Below, in pieces: positions 21,434 through 32,535 of a stretch of 64,000 nucleotides of DNA; within the stretch, counting starts at the first letter, position 1, and every line of letters begins with the position of its first letter. The DNA lies in assembly GCA_018902385.1 (NCBI GenBank), contig JABSSW010000007.1, positions 186,001 to 250,000 on the forward strand, read 5' to 3'. The notes under the pieces were generated by a model, which was given only the letters and a program-made list of their open reading frames with translations, made no database searches and had not been told where the DNA came from. Position numbers and translations under genes: made by a program. The stretch is from Physcia stellaris (taxonomy: Eukaryota; Ascomycota; Lecanoromycetes; Caliciales; Physciaceae).

Positions 21434-23414
21434 GCTTGCTGTTGACCTCTGACAGACGGCTAAAGAAAGCGGATGGATTTTGATAGCATCGAGCTTCCGG
21501 TTCGAGGACAAATATCGTTCTGTAAGTGTTGAAGACAACTCACGATGTCAGTCACCATAGGAAAATCATGGTTGTTCAACACTTTAATGGTGACACTTCC
21601 AATAAGGGTGATGCTTCACTTGGATTACAATTCACATCCAGGACAAGGTTTTGTGACAGTGGAGGAAACCAAAGAGAGCCGGGCCAGCAGAAGTACGGCA
21701 TCTCTACAAACCAACATGGACCAAGACCCCTCACAGACACCTTGAAAAGGAAGCAAAAGCGAGGAAAGCCATTTCAAACTAGTAGGGCCACATTGACGCT
21801 ATTGAAGACGATCCGCTGCAATGGGTTCGTCCCGGCTGGGCTTGACTCGTTCGTGGAGCATGACTGGCTGGACCTTGCGTCTCGTAGTCTAGCGATAGAT
21901 CCCGGTACCTGCGCCCTTACTCGCATTAAGGTGAAACGCTTTCACTTGTGGGGAATTGTTCCACTTTCTGCGGTTTTTCGATAATCTCGCAAGACTGAGA
22001 GTACAGCAGCGGTGGGTAGAAAGCGCACGACTCACTTTCGTCGAACCCTGTTCCATAGCTTAGCTCGCGCTACAATCGGAACTCGACTGATGATTATTTC
22101 CAGGAGTCCATGTGTTTGTCAGTGGCGTCAAGTACCGCTTAGTGTATCGAAGACTAGCCACGCCTCCGCAATGCATGAGAACGGAGGTTTTGGTCCCAAG
22201 ACGGGCCAAGAGGCCTGACTCAATCGATGATCTACCCTGGTGAAACTCAAATCCCCGAGAAGGTCTGCATGAAATACTTGACCTTCTATCATTATTCCAC
22301 ACCACATCTACGACATCGAAGATGTCACTGTCAGGACACCATCAATCGCTAGATAAGTGAACGGTCGATGATGTGGGATCCATAGATGGCGTCTTACCTA
22401 TGTTACTACCTATGTTACTAAAGGGAGGTTACATCGACTAAAAATGCTGCCCCTGGACACCTTCGATGCTGCAACCTTGAAGTATTTACTAGACCTTCGC
22501 CGCCCTGGGGCAGCTTACCTATCCTTTCCAGCGTCCAAACATCTTCGATTTCGTATCACCACATTGCGACGAAACCGCGCAATTGTTATATTGTTGTTGG
22601 GGGCCGTCGTACACTCCGTGCTGACTGACTTCCACAACCATCCGCTTTTCTCCCACCACTAAACCACCCACGATCGAACCCTCGTTTACCCATTACTTCT
22701 GCTATTTTCCATGACCCCTCGAACCCTGGTGCAAAAAGGGAGCTTTTTGCTCCAGGGGTCCAGATTCAGGCCCACAAATATGGATCCAGTGCGATGAGAT
22801 CCATTCTGGTCTTGCAGACAGAGTCATGAAGATGCAAATTCTCGAATCCTATGTTACCTGATGCTCTTGCTCAAGGTAGCGCAGTGATAGTGACGATCAG
22901 GAGTTGGCAATGTAATCATATGCAGACCAATCCCTAACCTCTTTCCCATATTCTTTCTCTTTCTTTTTTTTTCTTTTATTTTTTATTTTTTTGCTTTGCT
23001 CGTCTTCTGCATACGTACTGTGTACTGTGTATGTCTGCCATTCTCTATTTCGCTTCTTGTCCTCGAAGCATCTTGTTCCTTTGTAGTCCCCTCTATCACA
23101 TTGCGAACTCCAGCTCCTCCATGGATACGATAATGTTGTCATATACCATACCCCAACTGGACCCATCTTATCCCTCGAGATGGAAATATCTCTAATCCGA
23201 AAGAGGACATGTCTTCAGGTAGTACCCATATCATACACATCTATTCAGCGCATCATGAACCCTACTATGGCTTACCTACTAAGGAGGTGAGGCAAAGCCT
23301 TGGTGATATTGCCTCATTGGATCCCTTTGCGCGCGAGCACTCATCCCACTGTAGATAATCTCCTCAACAGACACATCGTCCACATTCCCACTCAAACATT
23401 CTTCGCTCTAGTGA
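21434..23414. other. Long intergenic region with hairpin and pyrimidine tract
   Basis: No convincing gene in about 2 kb. A short direct repeat (CTATGTTACTA) occurs near 22398-22420, a strong hairpin at 22723-22758 is listed separately, and a CT-rich tract lies around 22935-23000. Confidence 0.5.
22723..22758. repeat. Hairpin-forming inverted repeat
   Basis: Arms ACCCTGGTGCAAAAAG and CTTTTTGCTCCAGGGG flank a 4-base loop. About 14 of 16 positions pair. It is outside any gene I can call. It could be a transcript-end hairpin or the relic of a small palindromic element. Confidence 0.6.
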
Positions 23415-23591
23415 ATGGCACCATCAACCTACGCAAGCATACGCAGCCGCGGCGGCGGCTTCACCTGTTTCACGTTCTGCATCTTAGCCGAAGAGACCGC
23501 CCTGAACATCTTCTGTGATATCATAACCGCAGCCGGCAAATACTTTAGGCATGATTGCCGGCTTCAAGCTCCTCTCCTCCACTCCTACTAA
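23415..23591 (+). CDS. Possible 58-residue hydrophobic small protein
   Basis: Short frame from an ATG at 23415. Composition looks coding, with G or C at most third positions and an internally consistent sequence: MAPSTYASIRSRGGG, then the Cys-rich hydrophobic stretch FTCFTFCILAEETALNIFC, then DIITAAGKYF and LQAPLLHSY. It holds four Cys. There is no homology that I can name. The hydrophobic middle could insert in a membrane. It could also be the last exon of a longer gene. Confidence 0.35.
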   Translation: MAPSTYASIRSRGGGFTCFTFCILAEETALNIFCDIITAAGKYFRHDCRLQAPLLHSY

Positions 23592-24865
23592 ATCTCCTCC
23601 ACTCCCCCCCTCAACCCCAAAGAACTAGCCGGGCAAGTATAGATTTGTGTACGAGAGGACGATAAAACTATTGAAGCTGAACGCAAGATTCGATGGGCGC
23701 GTTGCTTAACCCTGCCAATTTGGGAAGGGTGCTGAAGAGGTTGGTTAGGCAGGGAGATTCGCTAGAGAGGGACCCGGAGAGCCGGAGAGGGGGCGTTTCT
23801 GGCATCCGTGGGCTGTTTGAACACGGAATGGGTATCCGAATGTGGGAGATGAGTGGATGAGGTGGAAACCAGGCTGTTTCGTCTCTCGGGATGCCTTCTG
23901 TCTTATTTACGGATGGGGTGTTTCTTGGCTGTTGTGTCCCAGTTTCAGGGCGGATACGGCTGGAAGAGATACTTGTCCGGTGCAGTGAGATCACTTGCTG
24001 ACAAATATTCCCTTTCAATTATTTATGATTTCCGCGAATTTGTGCGAAATGCAAGAATCGAGTAGCTCCAGGGTGGGGATCGCTCTACTGTAAGTAAAAG
24101 TGGACACGGTCAGTATTTCAGGGATCGAGTGGTGCAAGCAGCACAGTTTTCCCAGGGTCTCTGATTCATCCTACGGAGATGATACTACAAGATCTGTATA
24201 TCTCGCTATTTCCATCTCTTGGCTTTTGTAGGCGAGGAGAGCAGTCGTTCATCCCATCTCACCCGGCTCGTTTAATACAAATTCTCTATATCTAATATGC
24301 TGCACCCCTCGCTTGCTCCCAAGGCTGCCCACTCAAAGAGGTGTCTAAACGGTGCGTAGTTGCAGGTGAAGACCTTGTCTCTCCGGGTGTTGAGCACAGG
24401 GCGTGCTCTGCTAGTTCGACTACTTAGAGATGCTCTGCGGAGAACATGGTGTTATCTGATTACTATCACTCTTTTGGTGCCTATCAGCTAGATGGACGAT
24501 CATCGTCATGACCTCTCTGTTGATTGGTGAGATGAATCACAACCTTGCAGGAATAACGATAAACATTCTTTTGAAGATATTCCATGTCTTTGGGGAGGCT
24601 TCAGCTTTGCGAGGTTAACATGCAATTGCCTCTTCCACATCTGTAACAGTTCGCAAGGCGGCGTGACAGGTTCTGTCCTTCTTTGATTATATCTCTTTGT
24701 GATCATCGTGAAGCACGTGAAGAGCAGCTTCTCCAAACTTGTCGTTTTGTCGATGTTCTGACGTAGAGGTGCTGGAGACTATTGGTGAAATTCAGGTGAG
24801 AAGTAATGGAGCCGTCCAGCTGCAAGTAGTTTTGCGTCGAAAGCCAACGAATTGCTCTTCATCCC
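23592..24865. other. Intergenic
   Basis: A reverse frame of 116 residues at 23668-24018 is Pro/Ser-rich without a recognised domain and I do not call it. Otherwise nothing is seen. The 3' end of RRP36 lies at the right edge. Confidence 0.45.
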
Positions 24866-25830
24866 TCAACCACCATCTCTCTCCCTGCCCATCCTTCTTT
24901 CCGGTAACATTTTCTTCTCTTTGCCTGCCAGCTTCTTCCTCCGCTTCTCAATCACCTTATTCACTTTCTTCTCTCCCATACTTTCGAACCTCTTTTCCAA
25001 TACCTTCTTCTTCTGATCCGCTCTCTTCAGGTAAAATGGTTGCTTCCCTTGCTTCACCCTCTCCTTTTCTTCCTTCCTATGCTCCCTCACAACCCGCTGC
25101 TTCTCTTCTTTCAGCGCCTCCGCCTTCTGCCTGCTCTCCTTCCTCTTAAGCGCTTTCTGCAGCTTTTCCCTTGTAGTAGGGTCCTTGCTGTTGCGGATCT
25201 CGGTCTTGAGTTGGGATATTTCGGACGACTGGTAGTCGGAAAGGAAAGAATAGGTTTGGGCAACGCGATTGACGTCCAAGGGGCCAGTGAGGGGATCAAA
25301 GCGTGGGTCGCGGGCTACCACTTTAGGGACGTCGACAACTTCCCGGCGGCGGGAGACGGCATGTTTGGAGGATAGCGCGGTGGGGGCGTGTTTTGAGGCG
25401 CGGGCGGGCAGGGAGGGCTTGCTGCTTTGAGAGGATGGTCTTTGGTCCTTGTGCGAAGGGTGTGTACGCTTGGCTGGCGGTGATGGTTCTGATGTTGGGC
25501 GTTTACGTTTTCCAAGAGTTTCTTGAGCGCGGGCGAGGGCACCGAAGGAAAGAGTTGAAGGGTCATCTAGTGCCGGGGAGGAAGAAGCAGTAGATTCGGG
25601 GGATGACTAGGAGGATTAGGAGGCTCATTGAAAAAGACTAGAAGGATGTTTACCTCTCGATGACTTGACCTCCCCTCTGGACCGACGAAGTCCTTTTCCG
25701 AGGGGTCTACCTCTGGAACGCCCTCTGTTCCTGACGCTGTGCTTGGTGCCTCTGTACCTGACAGTGCTTCCTCATCGCTGGTGTCCTTCCTCGGCCTGAC
25801 TCGTTGCTGTAGCATTGCTTTGGCTGGCAT
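24866..25830 (-). CDS. RRP36: rRNA biogenesis protein Rrp36
   Basis: Component of early 90S pre-ribosomes, needed for cleavages that release 18S rRNA. Exon 1 (25654-25830) and exon 2 (24866-25606) give 305 residues; the phase-0 intron is 48 bases. The N-terminal half is acidic, then Ser/Pro-rich with basic KRKRP-type stretches. The conserved half begins at RDPRFDPLTG and runs through VNRVAQTYSFLSDYQSSEI into a long Lys/Glu/Arg coiled-coil helix (KLQKALKRKESRQKAEALKE and onward), then QPFYLKRADQKKKVLEKRFE and VIEKRRKKLAGKEKKMLPE. This order is diagnostic of Rrp36. It should localise to the nucleolus. Confidence 0.92.
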
Positions 25831-26681
25831 CCTGCAGTCGGTTGTACCAACTAGACTCCTGATCAGATCTCCATATCTGCCTAGACTGGTGTTGACTCAA
25901 ATCTCCAGTCGTCTTCAAAACAAGGGTAAAATACTTAGGGTTAAGTATGAGCTGTACAAGAGAGGCTCCTCCAGAGTAAAACCTTCCGAGCGCCCCTTTC
26001 TCTTCCGATCTGATTGAGAACGTTCACCAGACGGGAGACAAGGAAGAGTAGTAGGCCTTCAAAATCTCGTTGAAGGCAAATTATTGATGACCGAGATTCC
26101 AACACTTGAAATGTACTTATGTTATACATTCCTCAAAAATGCTACTATGATTTGTCGACCATCCTCTTCATGGCCATCGCATAACAACTCTGAAATTAGT
26201 GGAATTGGAACTAATACGTGGGTATCTGTATTCTTGATCGACATCTAACATGCAGATTGTTTTAGTCTTCTACTTCCTCTTCCCGGCTGAACAGCGTACA
26301 CCTTGATTCACTCGCCAGCAAGAACCCACCGTACTGAGATCGTGCCCATGTCACGTCTGCAAATCAGGAGCTATAACAGCTAGGTACTCTGTGGGCCAAC
26401 CTCTACTCATAATTTCAGCATCCTTCATCCCTAAATATGTCAGCAATAAGCTCGAAAAGGGGCAAGACTATCTAACGCACATCTTCATTCCCTCATCGCT
26501 CGTATGCATTCGTCTACAAGTGGGCGCGGCTTTTCTTATCAACCTTGATGAAGCTTGAACTTGAATATTGCTTCTCTCCGGCCACTACACCACCATGTTG
26601 CTGGGAGCGGGAAGCCGTCAGATCTACCCGTGGAGGGTTTTCTGGATGCGCCTCCTCGCTCAAGACGAGGTTACCAAACCG
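25831..26681. other. Intergenic
   Basis: Upstream of RRP36 and immediately downstream of the eRF1 gene. No coding feature is seen. Confidence 0.5.
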
Positions 26682-28144
26682 TCAGTCTGTGCTTCATTAG
26701 TCGCTGGCCCAAAGAAGTGTTGAAAGGGGTTTTGTACCATCGTAGAACTCATCTTCGTCATCGAATTCAGCAAGTTGCTCGAAATTGAGATTGTAGCGAA
26801 GCATAGCTCCGATACCACCAAAGCCCTTGACGAACTGATTACCCTCGCTCGAGCGATCTGAGACGAACTCCAGCGCAGCTCCAAAGTCCTTATATTTCTC
26901 TGCAAGCCATTCGAGTAAAGAGCCTTGATCAACAATCTCCATCTCTTGCCCGGTCTCCTTGTCCATGAACATCTCCCGGTCGGCTTCTTGGGCCTTGAGA
27001 GTGTGTAGGACAATTTCGGAGCCTGTAGAAGACTTCAGAACCCATCTAGTGACGTCGAGATCTTCGTAAACAATGAGTGTCTCTGCAGCACCGGCTTCGA
27101 GGGCTTTAAGCGTGTCGTCAACACCGTAGCAGACACGGCCAGTATCTTGGCTGATCTCCTCAAAGTATTTACCAATTAGCTTCTTCTCTTGGATAAACTT
27201 GACATTGCTCAGAGTCTCGGCTGCTAGCTCGATAGCCTGGTTAAAGCCGTTCTCTCCACCGTAGGAGACATCGACAACTTTGATGACTTTGCTTTGCAGG
27301 CGATTGTCGAACATGTCCGACTGGTTTAGATCGTTTTTGAAATCGGCAGATCCAGCGAGAATCAGTCCTGCAACGTTGACTTTGTCATTCGTAATGTAGT
27401 TTTGTACCGCAAGCTCAGCAACCTTTCTGACATAGTTGTGGCGCTTCTCTTCACGGAGACGAGCGAAACGTAGGGCAGACTGTCCGCCACGGCCATGCTT
27501 CTTTGGCAAATCGACTGAGAATTTATGCACAATGTCCCTCGTATTACCGCTCAAAGTCCCAAACAAAGCGCCATTGCCGTCCATGATGATGAAGCCAAAC
27601 TTTTGATCGGATTCTAGCAGTTCACTGAGTGCTTCGGTATGGAATTTGTTGTCGCAAAGGTAGAGCGAGGTATTAATCGGCTTGAATGGTTCAAAGTCGA
27701 TATTGATTCTTCGCTCTTTACCCTCCGAGGTGATGATTTCTCCACAATATACAACAAGTCCATTAGGAGGAACCTTGTTGTAGAGTTTGAGACGCTGCTG
27801 GGTGGAAGTGATTGCTGACAGTACCGAGAGTCGATTAACCCGAGACTTGATGTTGGAAGCAGTCCCCTGTGAAGTGTGAGCGGCTATCTGTTGACTTGAG
27901 GGTTTTACATACAAACTCTTCAGCCAACATCTTTGCTGCTCGAGACACCTGGTCTTTGGGGGCTTATGAAGAAGTCAGCCCTCTAGTGTACCTTGTGTGG
28001 TTTGAATAAGAAGCAGCACCTACGGATAATCAGGGATATCATTGAGGTTCCATTGCCTCTGGCAGCTTCGAGTCGCTTGATGAGTTTCTTCACCTTCCAT
28101 ATCTCTAGATTTTTCTCGGCTTCGTTGGCCTGAGGGGCACTCAT
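26682..28144 (-). CDS. SUP45: Eukaryotic peptide chain release factor 1 (eRF1)
   Basis: Recognises all three stop codons and triggers peptide release with eRF3. Exons are 28024-28144, 27913-27962, 26738-27866 and a 5-base terminal exon at 26682-26686 that adds the final D and stop, giving 434 residues ending EDEFYDD. Domain N has [11 protein letters not shown] (NIKS stop-codon motif) and YLCDNKF (YxCxxxF). Domain M has [19 protein letters not shown] with the catalytic GGQ. Domain C follows, with the acidic tail that binds eRF3. The last intron (26687-26737) has a GACTAATG branch site and a CACAG acceptor. If it is retained, the frame runs on for 13 other residues (after [12 protein letters not shown] and so on). 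The spliced form matches the family better. Confidence 0.95.
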
Positions 28145-29464
28145 GATGGGCGATTGTTGTATTCAGCACTTCACTCTGTGGAATCCACTGCGCTCAGTAG
28201 GATATTAGAACCTGCGTATGAAGAAATCACTCGTGTGGCGACGCAGCAGAAAACTTCAATACGCTGGAAAATTATTTCAGGTGTTGGGAAGTCTTGACTT
28301 TGTGGTGGGGTTCAGCTGAGTCATCACTTCTCAGGAAATCAGAGGGCTTGGCAGCGCTCCTCCGACACCTTCAACCTTCAAACATCTAGAGTACATATGT
28401 ACGTACGTACGAGTCTGTGGGTAATCATCCTGTGTGCGTTAATCACCCGATTTTTCAGGGTCATAACAATATATGGCTCTATCAATGCTGATGTATCATA
28501 GTAGGCTGTTTAGCTATCTGCAGGAATCCCTCCACACTGAACGCGAGCTCAACGGAGTCAGGTAGCCGACAGTAAGAGTACCTAGTCCGAGTGGGTGATG
28601 TTCTCTGTAGAAGTACCTATGTACCTTACGACTGCTACTCGTAAAGGGTACTTCTGGCGGTGGTATTCCGCGAACACTCTACTCTGTCTCGCCCAATTAC
28701 TCTAATTCACAGCCAAAATCAAAGCTTGAACGCGAGGACGCGCGGAGATATTCACATCTCCTCGATCAAGCTGCAGTTCACTAATGTACCATCCAGGCCG
28801 ACTCACCTCGACGTTGTTGTAGATCACGATCGGTATTGCAGGATTCTCTCATGGTTTCCAGTTGGGCTGCGTAGCCCTAGATCTTGTTTTCTTCCCGTGG
28901 GCTTTTGCTCTATCAAGAGCTCGAAGATGTCGAAAAAGCTCGATGGCATGTTGCCATAGTGTAGCGTCATGGAAATGACAGGAGTATCCGATGGAGGTTA
29001 AGATCTCCCATTCTTCTTACCAGTATTTTCAGGGTGGGATCGTCCATTTCTCTTATCGTAGGCTACTGCACCTGCCACTATCGCTTGAAAGTAGACCCCT
29101 CATGCTAACCGCATCAGCTGCCTCTGCAATGCCACTGGCGTCTCCCTCTCCCTTACCTTATTTCACTGTCGTGCTCGATCAAGTCAGTCATTGGCTACCT
29201 GCTGCTCGACCTTCTCTGGTGCGGGTTTGAGTACTTTATACGTGTACCCCCGCGTGACAGTGGCAATCGCCCCACGCTGCTGCGAGCGGAGAAACCCAAT
29301 GCTGTAGAATACATAGTACTCGCAGCTGGTAAACCCTATGCTGCTTTTCTTTTTCAACCTGTCATTGCCAAAGTCCTAGGCCTTCGGCCTTTTCCTGTCT
29401 CTAGATCGTTGCCATCAACAAAGCCTGGACGAGATGGACCACTGAAGTTGATCATCTGGAATTA
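28145..29464. other. Intergenic, divergent upstream region
   Basis: 1.3 kb between the starts of eRF1 and the amino-acid transporter. Contains short GTAC/TACC-rich stretches near 28390-28420 and 28575-28625. A forward frame at 28660-28959 shows no domain. Confidence 0.45.
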
Positions 29465-31728
29465 ATGACGCGGCTATCCAGCTCGAGGATACCCCAAACC
29501 TGGGCCGACTATGAAAGAGGGCAATCTCCCAGACAAGGCTCGATAAGCTCAGAGACCAGCCGTGTCCACTTCGACGAACCTTCACAATCAGCCATCTCGC
29601 CGCACCTCGACATCCCCCGATCTGATCATGCAGCCTCCGAGCAGGCCCTTCGCCATCGAAGGTACGTGCTCTAGTATTGTTGATAGTGCTTTGTTCCGGT
29701 TATGTCAAATTACATATAGCAGTCATGAAGCCTGCTGACTTGATGACTCTATTGCAGGTCCTCCCTCTCGACGCGTGTTAGCTCTCTCGCTCAGCTGGGT
29801 GGAGTCAATAGCCTAGAAAACTTTGCTCGTTCCTGGCAACGTGCGGCAGGTTTCAACGAATTACCAAGTGGGAGACCGTCTGGTGGGGAACAAGATCAAG
29901 ATGGCCTCATACAACACAGATCCATCGAACGTGGGTCCATCTCGCAGCATAGGTCGTTACTTCGCCAACAGCTGGAGAGGCAAGGGACCTCATCCGCAGT
30001 GGCCGTTGACAGTGAAGCACCGTCTTCGCGTCACGAAGATGAAGAGGCTTTACATTTGCATAGGTCTTCTGATTACAATCAAGATGCCGTGCTCAGCAGT
30101 AGCCCTTATCTTAGCTCGCCATTTCTATCCACCAATGGAGGGCTGTACGGCTCCCTATCATCACGAATTGCTCCCGTGATATCATCGCTGCCTAGACAGC
30201 CTACTAAGGCGCAGCAAGAAGGCGATGTGCTACAGCAAGGCAAGGAACACGAGCCACTTTTAACTAAGGTCATCGAAAGGGAAGACGCCAAGATAGATCA
30301 TATCATAATTGGCCAATCAACTTTGCCGCAAACAGTCTTCAATTCGGTCAACATCTTAATTGGTGTTGGAATCTTGAGCCTGCCCCTAGGGTTTAGGTAT
30401 TCTGGATGGTTATTTGGGCTAATCTTTCTCTTTCTTGCCGCTCTGACCACAAGATACACATCTGGCCTCTTAGCGAGATGCATTGCACTAGATGATTCCC
30501 TTGTCACCTTCGCCGATATAGCACATATATCGTTCGGTTTGAAAGGCCGTGTGGCCACTAGCATCCTCTTCACCATCGAGCTCATGGCTGCTTGCGTCGC
30601 ACTCGTGGTTTTGTTTGGTGATAGTTTATACGGTCTTATACCGATCTGGGGGGTGGTGGAATGGAAGATTCTCTGCGGAGCGATTCTCATACCACTCAGT
30701 TTCGTTCCTCTTCGGTACCTGAGTTTTACAAGCGTTCTTGGCATTATGAGCTGCTTGGGAAGTAAGCGAACTCTAGGATCTTGACAAAAGGGAAGTATTG
30801 CTGACAACAAGATAGTCGTAACCCTTGTGGTGGTCGACGGGCTGTTGAAACCACGTAGCCCAGGTTCGCTAAGAGATCCAGTCGCAACGCATGCGTTTCC
30901 TAGTCAGTGGTCGACTCTGCCACTCAGCTTCGGTCTCTTGATGTGTAAGTATGCCAGGCACAATGCTCTCTATTACCACACCATTAACTCCATACAGCGC
31001 CATGGGGTGGTCATTCAGTATTCCCCAATATATACCGTGACATGAGGCATCCTCAGAAGTACACGCGGGCTATCAACTATACTTTTGTCTTTACTGTAAG
31101 TGGCCGCAACTCCTCGGCAACAGTCTAGCTAATCTTGACAGTATTTTCTGGATCTATGCATGGCGGTGGTCGGTCTGCTGATGTTTGGCGATCAACTTCG
31201 TGACGAGGTGACCTCCAACATAGTCAGGACCAGCGGTTATCCGCATGCAATTTCTGTGTGTATTGTCATCTTCATTGCTATCATTCCGTTGACTAAGGTT
31301 CCTCTTAAGTAAGCTCCAATCTCCCTCGCTTTGTGCTTGAGTTAACAAGATCAAGTGCTCGGCCTATCTTCGTGACGATCGAGATCTTGTGTGGCCTTCA
31401 TCCTCGTGAAAGGTCGCAGCCATCGTTGATTTCGGGCTACGCTCGCAGGTTGTCCAAAGTTATGATAAGGACTACTTTGATAGTTCTGATCACTGTACTT
31501 GCAATTTTAATACCCAATTTCGATATCCTCATGGGCTTCATGGGATCTGCTATGTGTTTCTGCATTTGCATAATTCTTCCGGTGGCTTTTTACTTGAAAT
31601 TATTTGGGAAGCATATCAGCGTAAAGGAAAGGATGTTGGATTGGTTTTTGATCTCGGTATGTTCGATTATGGGAATCATGGGGACCGTCTGGCTTTGCTT
31701 GCCTCGACATATAAGCGGTGCCCGCTGA
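29465..31728 (+). CDS. Vacuolar amino-acid transporter, AVT1-like (AAAP family)
   Basis: Proton-coupled amino-acid antiporter of the vacuolar membrane by family. Six exons, 29465-29661, 29758-30761, 30816-30944, 30998-31095, 31142-31308 and 31356-31728, all in phase, give 655 residues. The first 265 residues are a hydrophilic Ser/Arg-rich cytosolic N-terminus, as in Avt1. Membrane helices start at PQTVFNSVNILIGVGILSLP, the hallmark AAAP TM1, followed by YSGWLFGLIFLFLAALTTRY, SILFTIELMAACVALVVLFG, LMSPWGGHSVFPNIYRDM, SVCIVIFIAIIPLTKVPLN and three more at the C-terminus. The start is the first in-frame ATG and may not be exact, because N-termini vary. Symbol withheld because AVT subfamilies are hard to separate by eye. 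Confidence 0.88.
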
Positions 31729-32535
31729 TTAACAGCACAAAGGCAATTAAAGGTATAGGATAAAGGGGAAAGTGACAGGAGCATCGATTATCGAATCATT
31801 AGCGGCATTGCAGGTGCTTGAAATGGACAAGGAAGCTCGTAGAAAAAAGAACACATCTTGTAAAATGAAATACTTGCTCAAGTCCAGTTGGCCCATCGCT
31901 GTGTGAGCTCTGACTCAAGTCTCCAGACCGATGAGAAGCACATCAAGTTCTTGCTCCAATTAATCAAGAACGTGGGTTCGACACTTGTGCAATTCCCATG
32001 TGCAGAAGTCTTGCTAATGCTTGGCACTCGTAGACCTTTTTTACCCCACGAAATCCTCAGCTCGCCATCAAGATTTCATGTCAAACCTACATGTAATCTT
32101 GAAACACAAAAAATCTGATATTTGACGAAACGTATCAAATTTTCAATTCGATCAATAGGTTGTCATTCAACATTAATTCGCCTTCTTATCTTTGTATCGA
32201 TCATATCATCACACAAACGTGTTCAAATAATAAAAGTATAATGTTGTCCTTGAATTACAGCGATCGAAAATGTTTAAATCTGTTGAGGTATCATAAAAAG
32301 GATCTACAAGTGCCAAGCATTAGATAGCAAGACTTCTGCACATGGGAAATTTCCATGGAGCCACTGGCTTTGGCGGTTGAAGAAGTCCTGGAGCCCCAAT
32401 GCAGGAATGTATTCATTTTCTGCTTGCACGCTGCCGTACCTTTGTCCGAGGTTCACTCGTCTAGCTTTGTACTCTTGACTTCTCCGCCTCTACTATGCCT
32501 ACTGCCTTGATTGACTATGGATCTATGAAATCTCC
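31729..32535. other. Intergenic with a MITE-like inverted repeat
   Basis: AT-rich spacer between two forward genes. It contains the long inverted repeat listed at 31991-32351. The last part before 32536 is presumably the promoter of the prephenate dehydratase gene. Confidence 0.5.
31991..32351. repeat. Inverted-repeat element, arms about 52 and 58 bases (MITE-like)
   Basis: Left arm 31991-32042 begins AATTCCCATGTGCAGAAGTC. The reverse complement of the right arm (32294-32351) begins AATTTCCCATGTGCAGAAGT. Both continue through CTTGCT, AATGCTTGGCACT, GTAGA and CTTTTTA, with a 4-base insertion in the right arm. The AT-rich interior of about 250 bases has no coding frame. This fits a small non-autonomous DNA transposon or its relic. 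I could not establish a target-site duplication. Confidence 0.65.

Noticed and set aside
22935-23000. Pyrimidine-rich tract as a splice or promoter element
   Set aside because: No gene nearby that it could serve; simple low-complexity sequence.
23668-24018. 116-residue Pro/Ser-rich reverse frame
   Set aside because: No domain, no codon-bias contrast with the other frames, and no splice partner found.
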